A stretch of DNA of 64,000 nucleotides from Gymnothorax reevesii (lineage: Eukaryota; Chordata; Actinopteri; Anguilliformes; Muraenidae): contig CM056583.1 of assembly GCA_029721435.1 (NCBI GenBank), forward strand, positions 47,831,120 through 47,895,119, read 5' to 3'. Each line of letters begins with the position of its first letter. The first letter of the stretch is position 1. A program made the position numbers and the translations under genes. The notes beneath the pieces were generated by a model that did not search any database, was not told the origin of the DNA, and was given only the letters and a program-made list of their open reading frames with translations. Shown piece by piece: positions 12,401 to 24,400 of this stretch.

Positions 12401-15400
12401 GACCCAGGTCTCTGGATGATTTAGAGAGATTGTGCTAAGAGGAATGGTCAAAAATCCCTCTTTCTGTATTCTCCCATCTTGTGAAACATTACACGAGAAG
12501 ATTAGGTGCTGTTTTCTTGGCGAATGGGGTTGTACAAAGTATTAACATCAGGGGTGCTAATAATTGTGCCACACATGATTTAAGGCAAAAGAATTATTTC
12601 TCAATGTGGGATTTTTTTTCCCACTGAATAATTGCACTTGAATTAAAGGTAGGATTTTCTTCTTTTTTTCATTGTGGTCCTATATTATTTGAAAAAAACT
12701 GAATTTATTAGAAGCTAAAGAGCACATCTTAACCAGGGGTGGCAATAATTATAAAGGGCGCTGTAGGTTATGTGTTTTCAGTTTGTGCTATATAATGTAT
12801 TTCCATCCCCCAACAGAAAAAATCTGATCAAAACTTGAACAATGTAAGACTATTTCTGACTTTCGTCAACTTACCTCTTACTTGTGGATGCAGCCATTGT
12901 GATTATTTGTGGTAAATCATGTGACTAATCAGAGAGGCACCTATTGAGGAAATTATTATCTGTAAATGTCCAGTAAAATGTACATTTTATGTTTTCAGGG
13001 TATCTGTGAGCCTAGAGAAAATAAACCCCACTTCTCTTATGTCCAAAATATTGGACAACATGTAATAAAGTGTTCAAAATGACAGATTCTTGTGCAAAGT
13101 GTTTTTGAGAGAGGTTTTAAGTTCACAGTTTCCAGTTATTACCTTTGCCAAGAAGGTCATGTTTTCACCCAGCAGGATAACTCACAAAATTATGCACAGT
13201 TAGGCATAAAATTTGGTAGGATGGTAGGTGGTAGTCCAAGGATAAGTTAACTCTTAAATGCCCCCTGTGAAAAATTTGTCACACGATTTTGGGGGTTGTC
13301 AAAACCACTGACCCCACATAAATTTTTACGACCTAACGCCCATAGTAACATATTTAGACCATCAGTGCTGCCATCTGATGCATAAAAGTGGAACTGACAC
13401 TACACTGGCTGCACCAGCTCTAATTTCCAATATGGCTGCCCCCATGGTGGAAGCCACGCGATAGATCAACACCCATTCATCACTGGATAAAGTAAACAAA
13501 CAGATATGAAAAGAATGATGGACAAAAGTTCTCTTTATATCCTAGAAACTTAGAGTGACATATATGTCACAAAACTAAAATGAGGTCAAAGGTCATCAAA
13601 AATTAAAAATTGCTATTGGGTTGTTATTAGCCCCTCCCCAGGACATATTAACATATCTTTCAAATTATACTATAGTTTGGACATTTAAGGGTTAATCCAA
13701 TTTTGGAAGTGATCCGCAACATATTCTGGATTCTAGATCCAGAGGAAGTTAAAATATATGTGAATAGACTGATTGTCCCGAATGTAATGAACAGATTTTA
13801 ATAAATTTCAGTATTAAATAGAATCAACGCTAATGTAGAATTCATTGTAGCTTTAGGTAATCTGGAAAGTATTCTTGTGGGTCCACAACCAATAATCCTG
13901 ACATATGGCGTGGCAGAGGTATGCGTTCTATTGAGTGCCCTTCTAGTTAGTATAATAAAGCTCACGGGTTTGACCACTGCCAGCAGGCCACTTGAACCAT
14001 GCAATGTATTGGCATCATACAATGCAGGACACATCAGTATACCTCACAATAGTTTACAGTAACTACTGTTTCCCTGCTTTTACCTTTCATGTTCGAAAAT
14101 CAAAACTTTTCTCAATGCCCCTAATTATATGTATATCATAGCATGAAATTAATGGAGCTTCATCTGTTTGGTCAATATTCAGAATTTTTAAGGTGAACAA
14201 AAATATGTAGCCACTGGAACTCCCTTTTTTGCCTGTTTAAACCTTAAATAATGTTCTTCAAACACTTGGCCGTGCAAACAGCATGCACCACAGTCGGTTA
14301 CAGAAGTAGGTGCTGTGGAAAAAGAAGTGACAAATGCTGTGTTTCATAAGAATTTAACTAAATATTGATCTCATCACTGTGATGCAAAGGGATAAATGCA
14401 CTTGCACACAAATAAAATGCGCACACATGCAATAAGATTTCAATGCATGCAATAAGATTTCAAAATCTGACTGTGGTTAAGTTCTTAAGTTTCCATTCCC
14501 CTCTCAATTGATCTGGCGCAGCAAGAGTTTTGGTGAATTTTCCTCTTTGATTTTCTTGAGATATCTGGAAAGGCTGTTCAGATAGTCACATGTACACATT
14601 ATGTAAGCGTAATTAACATCTGCTGGCTCTCTCCACAGTGTGGGCCAGACCGAACGATCAGCATTGCGGGCCCTGAGGGAGAAACTCTTTGCGCACAAAT
14701 CAGGCCTCATCAGCGCCTTCCAAGATTTTGATACAGAGAAAACAGGTTCTGATCCACTGCTGCACCTCTATGACCTCTGACACCACCTGCATTTTCTATC
14801 CCTTTCAGCCACTCCCATACAGAACCCCAATTCTGAAATAGTTGGGACAAAGTGTAAATTGTGAATAAAATCAAAATGTAATGAATTTCAATTCACACCA
14901 GCCAGTATTGTATTTACAATAGAACAGAGATAACATAGCAAATGTTGAAACTGAGAAATTTTACAATTTTATCCACAAAATGAGCTCATTTCAAATTTGA
15001 TGGCTGCTACAGGTCTCAGAAAAGTTGGGACAGGGGCCTGTTTACCATGGTGTAGCATCCCCTCTTCTTTATGACTCAGAGTGGAGGCGTCTGGGCATTG
15101 AGGAGACAAGTTTCTTGAGTTTAGCCATTGGAATTTGATCCAACTCTTGTTTAATACAGGCTTCCAGCTGCTGGAGGGTTTTGGGTGTCCCTTGACGGAC
15201 ATTTTGTTTAATTATGCACCAAATGTTCTCAATTGGTGAAAGATCAGGACAGCAGGCAGGCCAGTTCAGCACATGGACTCTTCTACTGCGAAGCCATACT
15301 GTTGTAATAGTTGCAGTATGTGGTTTTGCATTGTCCTGCTGAAATACACAACACCTTCCCTGGAATAGATATCATCTGGAGGGGAGCATATGTTGCTCTA

Positions 15401-18400
15401 AAACCTTTATATACCTTTCAGCATTCATGGTGCTTTTTAAAACATGCAAGTGTCCCACACCATACGCACTAATGCATCCCCATACCATCAGAGACGCTGG
15501 CTTTTGAACTGAATGCTGATAACAGGAGGGGTGTCTTTCCCCTCTTTAGCCCGGAGGACACAACGCCCATGATTTCCAAATTTGGACTCGTCTGACCACA
15601 GGACACTTTGCCACTTTGGTACAGTCCATTTTTAATTAGCCTTGATCCCCAGAACATGGCTTGATCATGCTCAACAATGGCTTCCTTTTTGCATGATAGA
15701 GGTTTAGGTCGCATCTGTAGATGTCACGGCAGACTGTGTTTACAGACAGTGGTTTCTTGAAGTATTCCTGAGCCCATTTAGTAATGTCAATGACAGAATC
15801 ATGCCGGTGAGTGATGCTGTGGCGTCTTAGGGCCCGAAAATCCCGGGCATCCAGTGAAGGTCTTCAGCCTTGTCTTTTATGCACTGATATTTTTCCAGTT
15901 TCTCTGAATCTTTTGATGATGTTATGCACTGTCGATGCTGAGACCTTCAAAGCCTTTGCAATTTGACATTGATGAACATTGTTTTTAAAATATTCCACTA
16001 TTTTTTTATGCAGGCCTACACAGGTTGGAGAGCCTCTGGCCATCTTTACCTCTGAGGGACTGAGCCTAGCCAATCTTGTTACACACCTGATGCCAGTTAA
16101 CTTAATTACTAGCTAAATGTTCTTTCAGCAGATTCTCTTATATATTAATCACTTTTTCAGGCCCTTTTTTTTTGCCTGTGTCCTAACTTTTTTGAGACCT
16201 GTTGCACTGCAGCCAGAAAATCTGAAATAAACTCATTTTGTGGATAAAAATGTAAAATGTCTCAGTTTCAACATTTGAAATGTTATCATGTTCTATTGTA
16301 AATAACATATTGGCTTGCGATCTGAAAGTCATTGCATTTTGATTTTATTCAGAATTTACACTTCGTCCCAAACATTGCAAAATTGGGGTTGTATCCATTA
16401 TTGTTGTGCCTTACAGCTTAAGCAATACACGCTGCAGGGAAAGGACGCAGAAGCATTTTTTTGTTCTTATTTTCCTCAGATAAAATCATATAGTATGTAT
16501 TTATTTAGGAGTTTTAAAATTTTATTATTGCAGAGAATAATTGATTGTTGCAAGCTCATTGTGGCTGCTACGTATAAACAGAACTTGCAGCTTTGGAATC
16601 ATTACTAATGTAAATTAGGCAAATGCTTAGAAGGTTGTCCGGTGTCATAGTGTCCTCTAAAAGTAGTGCAACATAAAATACACCTTTGACTCATGAGTCT
16701 GACACCACTGCTGATAATGACTCTACTTCAGAACAGCAGTTTGCTACCATCTAGTGGATGAAAAATTAAATACCCTCAATATCAGCTCAAGACACTCTTG
16801 ACTGGATGTACACTGCGGGTTGAATGTGACACGAATGTGACACGAATCGGATCTTTTGGTCAAATGCGGCCAATATTCGATCTGTCACATAGCTATGTAA
16901 CAGAAAAAACTAAACAAATAGTTTCCGCCCTCGATCGGATCCGTCAGATCCGATCCAGGCCTCATTCAGACGTGGCATTCATCCGGATGTGTATCTGACA
17001 TGCATGGGTATGTGCCTATGTGGCCGCTATGTAACTGCGTATCAACATGCAAATCGAATATTCTGAAAAGAAGGGCCCAGATCCAGGTAGAATCTGCCTA
17101 CGCACTTGCGATAATGCAGGTGATAGGTGTAGCCTACTGCTTTCACACCTAGGGCCGGCGCGGCCATATAGGCGAACTAGGCAATTGCCTAGAGCGGCAC
17201 TTTCTCAGGAGCGGCAAAATGGGGCAAGTGAGTACAATCTTGGAGAAACAAAGACCGGCAGGCTCAATCATTCTGGGAGATATTGAAAGGCTGAGGAATA
17301 TGTCAATCATACACACACACACCATCCGCACACGCCCCCTCCCCGGCCGCGAATTTTTTTTTCTACCCGTTATATCCATAAGGCCCGATTTGGCGCCTCT
17401 GATTGGTTGCTTGATGCGCACCTCAACGAATTCTAAACCCACCTAACAATCAGTGGCGGCTCGTGAATTGGCAACAGGGGAAGCCCAAACAATCCCTTAA
17501 TGTTAATGATAGTTCATCACCTGTTTTCAATCATTCATTTCAACAGTGGAGGGTCGTCGGCCGTAACAAAGTTAAGCCAAATCCTCGCCCTTCAAAGGTT
17601 AATGACTGAAACCTTTCGCAGTTTACTTTTCTTGATCAGCATTTGCTCATACGAATTGTTAGAAGAACAGTCAGTTGAGTCAAATTTATTTTCGATAGCA
17701 TTGTTATACATTGCACCACGAAATTGAGGGGTTTTCCTTCACACATAAATTACGAAATAAATTACCATAGGCCTACGCTATAAATTCCGCGCTCAAGAAG
17801 CTCAAGAAACGGCACAGATGCGCAAATTTATTAGTGAGGCTCATTAAGCAATAAGCTGTGCAACATCGCATTATTTTCTTCTATATTGTAGAAAATGGAC
17901 TGTCGTGGCTTCTTGTGAAAGAAGCCTCGCAAACTAATTTATAAAGACGTGTTGATCATTTGCGTCGTCATTTGCTATCGAAAAAAATTTTGATTGTCCT
18001 TCAACCAATTTGTAGGAGCAACTGCTGATAAAGAAAAGTGAACTACGAAATGTCGAAGTCATTAAGCTTTGAAGGGCGAGGTTCTGGCTTCCCTTTGTTA
18101 CGGCCGACGAGCCGCCACTGCTAACAATACACCGATAAACGTTGTCCAAAACTTCGGCTCTTCGTCAGTTTATTTGTTTTATCTCATCATATTAATCTTC
18201 AGCAGCTAACCCAGAGTTAGCCCAAGATCATCAGTAAATACGTTCGCTAATTTCTATCGTTTCGTCGGCGTAGTCAGTAGGCCTAATGCTAACGTTCGTT
18301 AGAACTGTCACATTTTCTCCTAATCGGTATGTGTGAATGTATTTGGCTGGCGAGCCTACTCGTTTAAGCTCGTGGGCTTCAAATGTAACGTTACATTCAG

Positions 18401-21400
18401 TCAAAATCAAAATAATTAGCTAGAAAGAGCTGTTCAAAACTTAAACTTCACCTTCATATGGCTTAATAGTTCCTGAAATACCTGAAGTCGCAAAATGATT
18501 ACATACCGGCGAAGAGAATAGACTGCTATTAATCCAGTAGGGGTTGCAGCTGAAACTGGTGCAAGAAAGGTGTGGAGCGGTAGCCTACCTCACGCTCATG
18601 CAAATTCACACATGCACGAAAATGCGTTGTTGAGAGTACGGGAATATTCTCTCTGCAGAAATACAGAGCCAACACGGATTTACATATTGTGTGCGCATGG
18701 GTCTGTAGTTCCATATTAAACGCTCCAGATTCATTTATAGCTGGCTAGCAATATTCGACAAATCGTCCCCAGCGTTCACGGAGACATGAAATGCGATGTA
18801 AATTCGGTGGCTCCTTAGAATCCAGAACTTTCTACTGGTCATCGGCAATGCCCCTAGTTCGGTCTCTGGCAGTTTCTTTACAGTGGGCAAGCAATGTCTA
18901 GTAGACACCGAATTTACATTGCATTTCATGTACATAATGTTGTTGATGATACCTGCCTGCTGACATTCAATGCGTGTAAGCACGTGTGTTTGCTTCACAG
19001 GAGAAAGTGGTGTATAGATTTTTTTTATTTGGAAACGGGCTAGCCGGTATGTTGTCAGGTGTCTGCTATGAATATTTTAAAAGGAGGTTATCGGTGTTTG
19101 TCTGGTTATTGGCAGGCTTTTTAGATGCCTTATTTTCATATGGACCGCTAAAATGCCTGCATATTGCATATTGTTGACACTACTGGCACACTATTTCTGA
19201 ATCAGCTTTCCGTTGTGTGTGTGGCTTATTGTGGTTAATATGTTGCTGGTTTTAGCTTTATTTGTATGACGTATTGGTATTTGTGTGGTGTTACTATCAT
19301 AGTACACAGCAACTAGAGGGGTGGCATCACTGATATTCGCCTAGAGCGGAACAAGTGTCTGCGCCGGCCCTGTTCACACCAGACGCAAAACGAATTTCTC
19401 TCGCGACAGATTGCATTCGAATGCACGCGAAACGCGTATATTCGCAGCTTTGCATTTACTTTGAATGTATTGAGAATTATATTTCAATATTTTTCATCAT
19501 ATTTATCAGTAAATCAGAAACTAAATACATTCGTTTCGCGTCCAGTGTGAAAGCGGCTTAAAAACGGGAGAATCAGATGTAGGGTACACTGTGAAATCTT
19601 GCGAGCTTCCATCATGTTTTGATAATTTCTATGACTGTTAGGCCTGCATGCTTTTGTTGCGCTGCATGCACATTTGCTTTAATTTTCGGTAGCCTTCTCA
19701 ACTGTGCACATGTGGATCGTCCACGACAATGGATGCGTTCCAATCCGAAATAAGATACTCCCTTCACTTCTTCCCTCCACTCGAGTGAGCCCTCAGAATG
19801 ACGTAACAGGCGAGTAAGCCCTTCCCGAGCGAGGGAGGGCAATAGAGGGGACTTAGGGGGAGGGTTGTGGGAAATGGGATTGGAACGACCCTCGTCGCGT
19901 TTTTTTCCGCACTTATACATTTGTCCACAAGGCAGCGGGAAGTTTGCGTTGCCATGGAGCCGAGTATGTTAGTTGCCTGTACGTTCCATAGATATATCTA
20001 TGTATACCATGGTCTGGGTGAATACTTTTTTTCTGACTGGCTGGCAGGTATGCATTAAAACCGTGGAACCGCACAGGTAGTTCGGCTACGGTCGTTTCAC
20101 CATTCGAAATTCATCCACTAGCCAACTTGTACCCCTAGCGATATTACACGTAGTACTCGGCTGGGCAGGCCTACAAGAGAAACCAAGCTGCTCATTTATC
20201 TCCAATAAATTTAGCGGCGTCATATAAGTTGCGTCCTGCGGGGCGGTTAACAATAGGTACTCACGCTATAATGACCGTAAATATTGTAGCAGCGAAGTAA
20301 TCAGGCTTTATCCATTAAACGATTATCGCTGTGTACGGTTACAAATGAAGCTAACGTGTCCACTTCATGAATCAGCGACTGCTGACAGTTCGCCAGCTAC
20401 CTGCTATGCCAGCAAACTGATTTCAGCTCGCTGACTCGTACTCAAGCGATAATGGCCGGAAATATTACAGGAGCGAAGTAATCAAGCTTTATTCATTAAA
20501 CGATTGTAATTGTGTACGGTTACAAATGAAGGTGACGTGTCCACCTCGTGTATCAGCAACTGCTGACAGCTCGCTAGCTACGTGCGACGCCAGCAGATTG
20601 ATTTCAGCTCTCTGACTGCGGAAACCGTCATTAGTTCATTGTAATTGTGGGTAGCAAGCTAGCTACAGTCTGCATTAGCGCGCATAAAGTTTTTCGTTTT
20701 TTTTTTGTGCAAAACTTTCACCAAAAATTTCTGAATGCTGCGATTTGATATTGCTGGCAAATGACCATGGTAAAAGCGGGATAATCAACTCGAAGGTGAA
20801 CATTCCACGGTTTTAATGCACTTCGCGGAGGCAACCACCCGACGCTTCGATTTGCCTCCGCGTCGTGAATTAAAACCGTGGAATGCACACCTTCTCGTTA
20901 ATTCTCCCTTACATGTACGTTCTACCTTTTACAGTCCACGCGGAAGCGTATCGCGTGTTCTTGGCAAGTAGAAGACAGCGTGCTCGTTCAAGTACCCCTG
21001 ACTGCGGGCCGTGGAATGGGGCGGGGTCGGACAAAGAGGCGGGGACAGACATCCAATAGGTGTGGTGTATGGCAATGACTTGAACAGCACCATCTGCTGG
21101 ACGACTGCAAAAAGTACATATACTCATCTGTACTCTATGGAAATCGTATATGAGCGTAAATATGTAAAAATAAAATAAAAATTTTACTTTATGAATATTT
21201 TATCCCACAATGACAATAACTATGATACCAAAGTAGCGCAGGAGTTGATAGGAGACACAGGAGAGAGCGGGACACAAAAGGAAAACAGTAAAAAGGCGTG
21301 AAAGTGCAAAGAGGACATGCTATGGCCCCAGAAGGACAGGGCCTCGACCCCGGGGTCCCCGAGAGCTTGGGCGGGGGTGGGCTTAGCCCGGGGCGCCTGG

Positions 21401-24400
21401 GAGGACCCCTGGAAAAGACAGGGGAGCAGGCCCGGCCCCCGAAGCCCACTGGGCGGAAGGGGAAGGTGGCGGCCAAAAGTAATCAGACAGGGTGGGTTTG
21501 GGCCCTGCCCTGGCTGCGCCCCGGGTCGAGCCGGGGGCCTGGTGAAAGGACTCCATCCCAGCTTCGCCTCACCACAAACCCCATCTCGATAGCCGGCTGC
21601 AGGGCTGAGATACAGGTAATACTCCGACAGGGTGCAGCCGCATTCCACGGGCCCCCTCGGATCTCTGCGGGGCCGCAGCCCTCCTCGAGGGGCCTCGTCC
21701 CGTCCAGCCCGGCCCCTCGGAGGCAACAGGCAGGTGGCGACTTGGGCCTTCCCTTCCTGGGGAGGCCGGGGGCTGGAACATGTTTGCGCCCTCAGCGGCC
21801 GACCGGCACTGCACCCCGGGTTCAGCCGGGGCTCCCCTGAAAGGGCTCCCCCCCGCCTTTGCCACCTCCAAACCCAGTCCTTATAGCTTGCTGCAGCGCA
21901 GAGTTATTTGTCGAAAAGCCCCCCCCCCTTTGTTTCCCTGCCCCTCCCCGTGGCCCAGCAACCCCCTCCAGAGCGCGCCTTTCTCTTCCAGGTGACTCCC
22001 CCCAAAAGGCCCCCGGGGGCCAGGCTCGGATGTTGCAGGGAAAGGGGTGAACTGGTGTCACCCTCTTCAGCAGGGTGGTCGTAATGTTCTGGAGCAAGGA
22101 ATCTGATTTTAAAAACTAATGCGGTGACACCACCAGCTTTCAGAAATTTAACTAAGTCCCACAGCGGGTGACCAATTTGTCATATTTCTGAAATATGAAT
22201 ACCGTGCGTCCGGCTAGTCAAAAAAAATTACGTCCTATCCACGAAAACCTAACCACTTCTCTTTAACCTTTGTGGAAAATGTCATAAGATAAAGGACAGG
22301 TGTAAAGGGGAATTCCAAATCACTTTGGAAGACAACCGCGCTAGAGATCCGAATGCACTTACACCAAGCAACGTAATCATCAGTCCCCTACCCATCATAT
22401 CCAACCCCAATTCCAAAATAGTTGGAACAAAGTGTTAATTGTGAATAAAATCAAAATGCAATGACTTTCATATCACAAGAGCCAATAGGTTATTTACAAT
22501 AGAACATAGATAACATTTAAAATGTTGAAACTGAGACATCTTACATTTTCATACACAAAATGAGCTTATTTCAAATTTTATGGCTGCAATTGGTCTCAAA
22601 AAAGACGGGACACAGGCAGAAAAAAAGGCCTGAAATAGCAATTAATATATAAGAGAATCAGCTGAAAGAACATTTAGCATGTAATTAAGTTAACTGGCAT
22701 CAGGTGTGTAACATGACTGGCTATGAAAGGGATGTCTTAGAGAGGCTGAGTCTCTCAGAAGTAAAGATGGCAAGAGACTCTCCCACCTGTGAAGGCTTGC
22801 GTAAAAAAATTGTGCAATACTTTAAAAACAATGTTCCTCAATGTCAAATTGCAAAGGCTTTGAAGGTCTCGTCATCAACAGTGCACAATATCATCAAAAG
22901 ATTCAGAGAAACTGGAAAAATCTTGGTGCGTAAGGGAGTCGGGACAAGGCCGAAGACCTTTACTGGATGCCAGTGATCTTCGGGCTCTCAGACGCCACTG
23001 CATCACTCACTGGCATGATTCTGTCATCGACATTACTAAATGGGCCCAGGAATACTTCAAGAAACCACTGTCTGTAAACACAGTCTGCCTTGCCTTCCAC
23101 AGATGCCACCTAAAACTCAATCATGCAAAAAGGAAGCCATTGTTGCGCATGATCCAGAAGTGCCGCCGTGTTCTATGGGCCAAGGCTCATTTAAAATGGA
23201 CTGTAGCAGTGGCAAAATGTCCTGTGGTCAGAGGAGTCCAAATTTGACATCCATGATTTCCAACAAGAGTGTCGTGTCCTCCGGGCTGAAGAGGAGAAAG
23301 ACCACCCCTCCTGTTATCAGCATTCAGTTCAAAAGCCAGCATCTCTGCATGGTATGGAGATGCATTAATGCATATGGTGTGAGACACTTACATGTTTTAA
23401 AAAGCACCATGAATGCTGAAAGGAATATAAAGGTTTCAGAGCAACATATGCTCCCCATCAGACAACATCTATTCCAGGGAAGGCCTTGTGCATTTCAGCA
23501 GGACAGTGCAAAACCAAATACTGCAGCTATTACAACAGCATGGCTTTGTAGTAGAACAGTCTGTGTGCTAAAGTGGCCTGCCTGCTGTCCCGATCTTTCA
23601 CCGATTCAGCACATTTGGCGCATAACTAAACGAAAAGTCTGACAAAGGTGACCCCAAAGCCTGTACTAAACAAGAGTGGGATCAAATTTCAATGGCTAAA
23701 CTCAAGAAACGTGTCTCCTAAATGCCCAGATGCCTCCACTCTGTGTTAAAAATGAAGAGGGGATGCTACACCATGGTAAACAGGCCCCTGTCCCAACTTT
23801 TTTGAGACCTGTAGCAGCTTTCAAATTTGAGATGATCTCATTTTATGGATAAAATTGTAAAATTTCTCAGTTTCAACACTTGCCATGTTATCTCTGTTTT
23901 ATTGTGAATAAAATATTGGCTGCTGTGATTTGAAAGTCATTGCGTTTTGATTTTATTCACAATTTACCCTTTGTCCCAACTGTTTCGGAATTGGGGTTGT
24001 ACCTTTCTTTACGCAGTTGGCTAGATGAATGGTCGTCGCTTTAAATATTGCAGCTGCGCAGAATTGTGGGATAGTGTTATCTCCTTTCTTTTTGAAAAGG
24101 ATGGTTCTGTGTACCCTATGGGGCACCTTTCCTTGACATTTATAGAATTCGAACCCCCTTGTCATGGTTGCCAAGTAATTTTTTCCGGATCATTTATCAG
24201 GAGTTAGGCACTTTCCTAGGCAAAAAAGACTATTCGGCCGCAGCCCCGCTCCTCAGAGATTTGGGATAAACCTGGACCGTTTGACAACAAAGTTTAGGGG
24301 TATTACCGCCGCCAAATGGTAGGGAATGTGCAGTGTCGGGACATCAGGGGGTGGGGTCGGACATCAGGGCAAGGACTGATGTCCTGCACTCTGCAGCGAG

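Larger units (their letters stand above)
10929..13080. mobile_element. Possible MITE with ATTTTGGACAT ends, interrupted by Tc1-like element
   Basis: TATTTTGGACAT-type motifs at 10936, 10980 and 11053 face inverted TGTCCAATATTTT (11109) and TGTCCAAAATATTGGACA (13038). The Tc1-like element 11175-12763 lies between them. The boundaries are guesses. Confidence 0.3.
17150..19372. mobile_element. hAT-like transposon (AGGGCCGGCGC ends), non-coding
   Basis: The ends TAGGGCCGGCGC and GCGCCGGCCCTG are inverted and flanked by a perfect 8-bp duplication TTCACACC (17142-17149, 19373-19380), the hallmark of hAT transposition. Length is 2223 bp. The second shared motif CGCCTAGAGCGG/GCCTAGAGCGGC lies just inside the ends. 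No transposase is readable. Confidence 0.88.
17137..19560. mobile_element. Older MITE split by hAT-like insertion
   Basis: The left part (CTGCTTTCACACC, 17137-17149) and right part (TTCACACCAGACGCAAAACG ... GTGTGAAAGCGGC, 19373-19560) form one element of the GCTTTCACACTGGACGCGAA family. Relatives are seen at 24459-24608 and 34627. The 17150-19372 element lies inside it. Confidence 0.75.
22204..24245. mobile_element. MITE split by Tc1-like insertion
   Basis: Left part 22204-22401 and right part 24000-24245 together match, in inverted orientation, the intact element at 44652-45123. Shared blocks include CCTATCCAC, AACCACTTCTCTT, AAGACAACCGCGCTA, TGAATGCACTT/CGAATGCACTT, CCCATCATAT and TTTCTTTACG. 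The outer ends are GTGCGTCCGGCTAG and TATTCGGCCGCAGCC. Confidence 0.8.

Noticed and set aside
21298..21840. 180-codon open frame (plus) and 168-codon frame (minus)
   Set aside because: High GC removes stop codons on both strands; Pro/Gly/Arg-rich with no recognisable family and no splice or start context.
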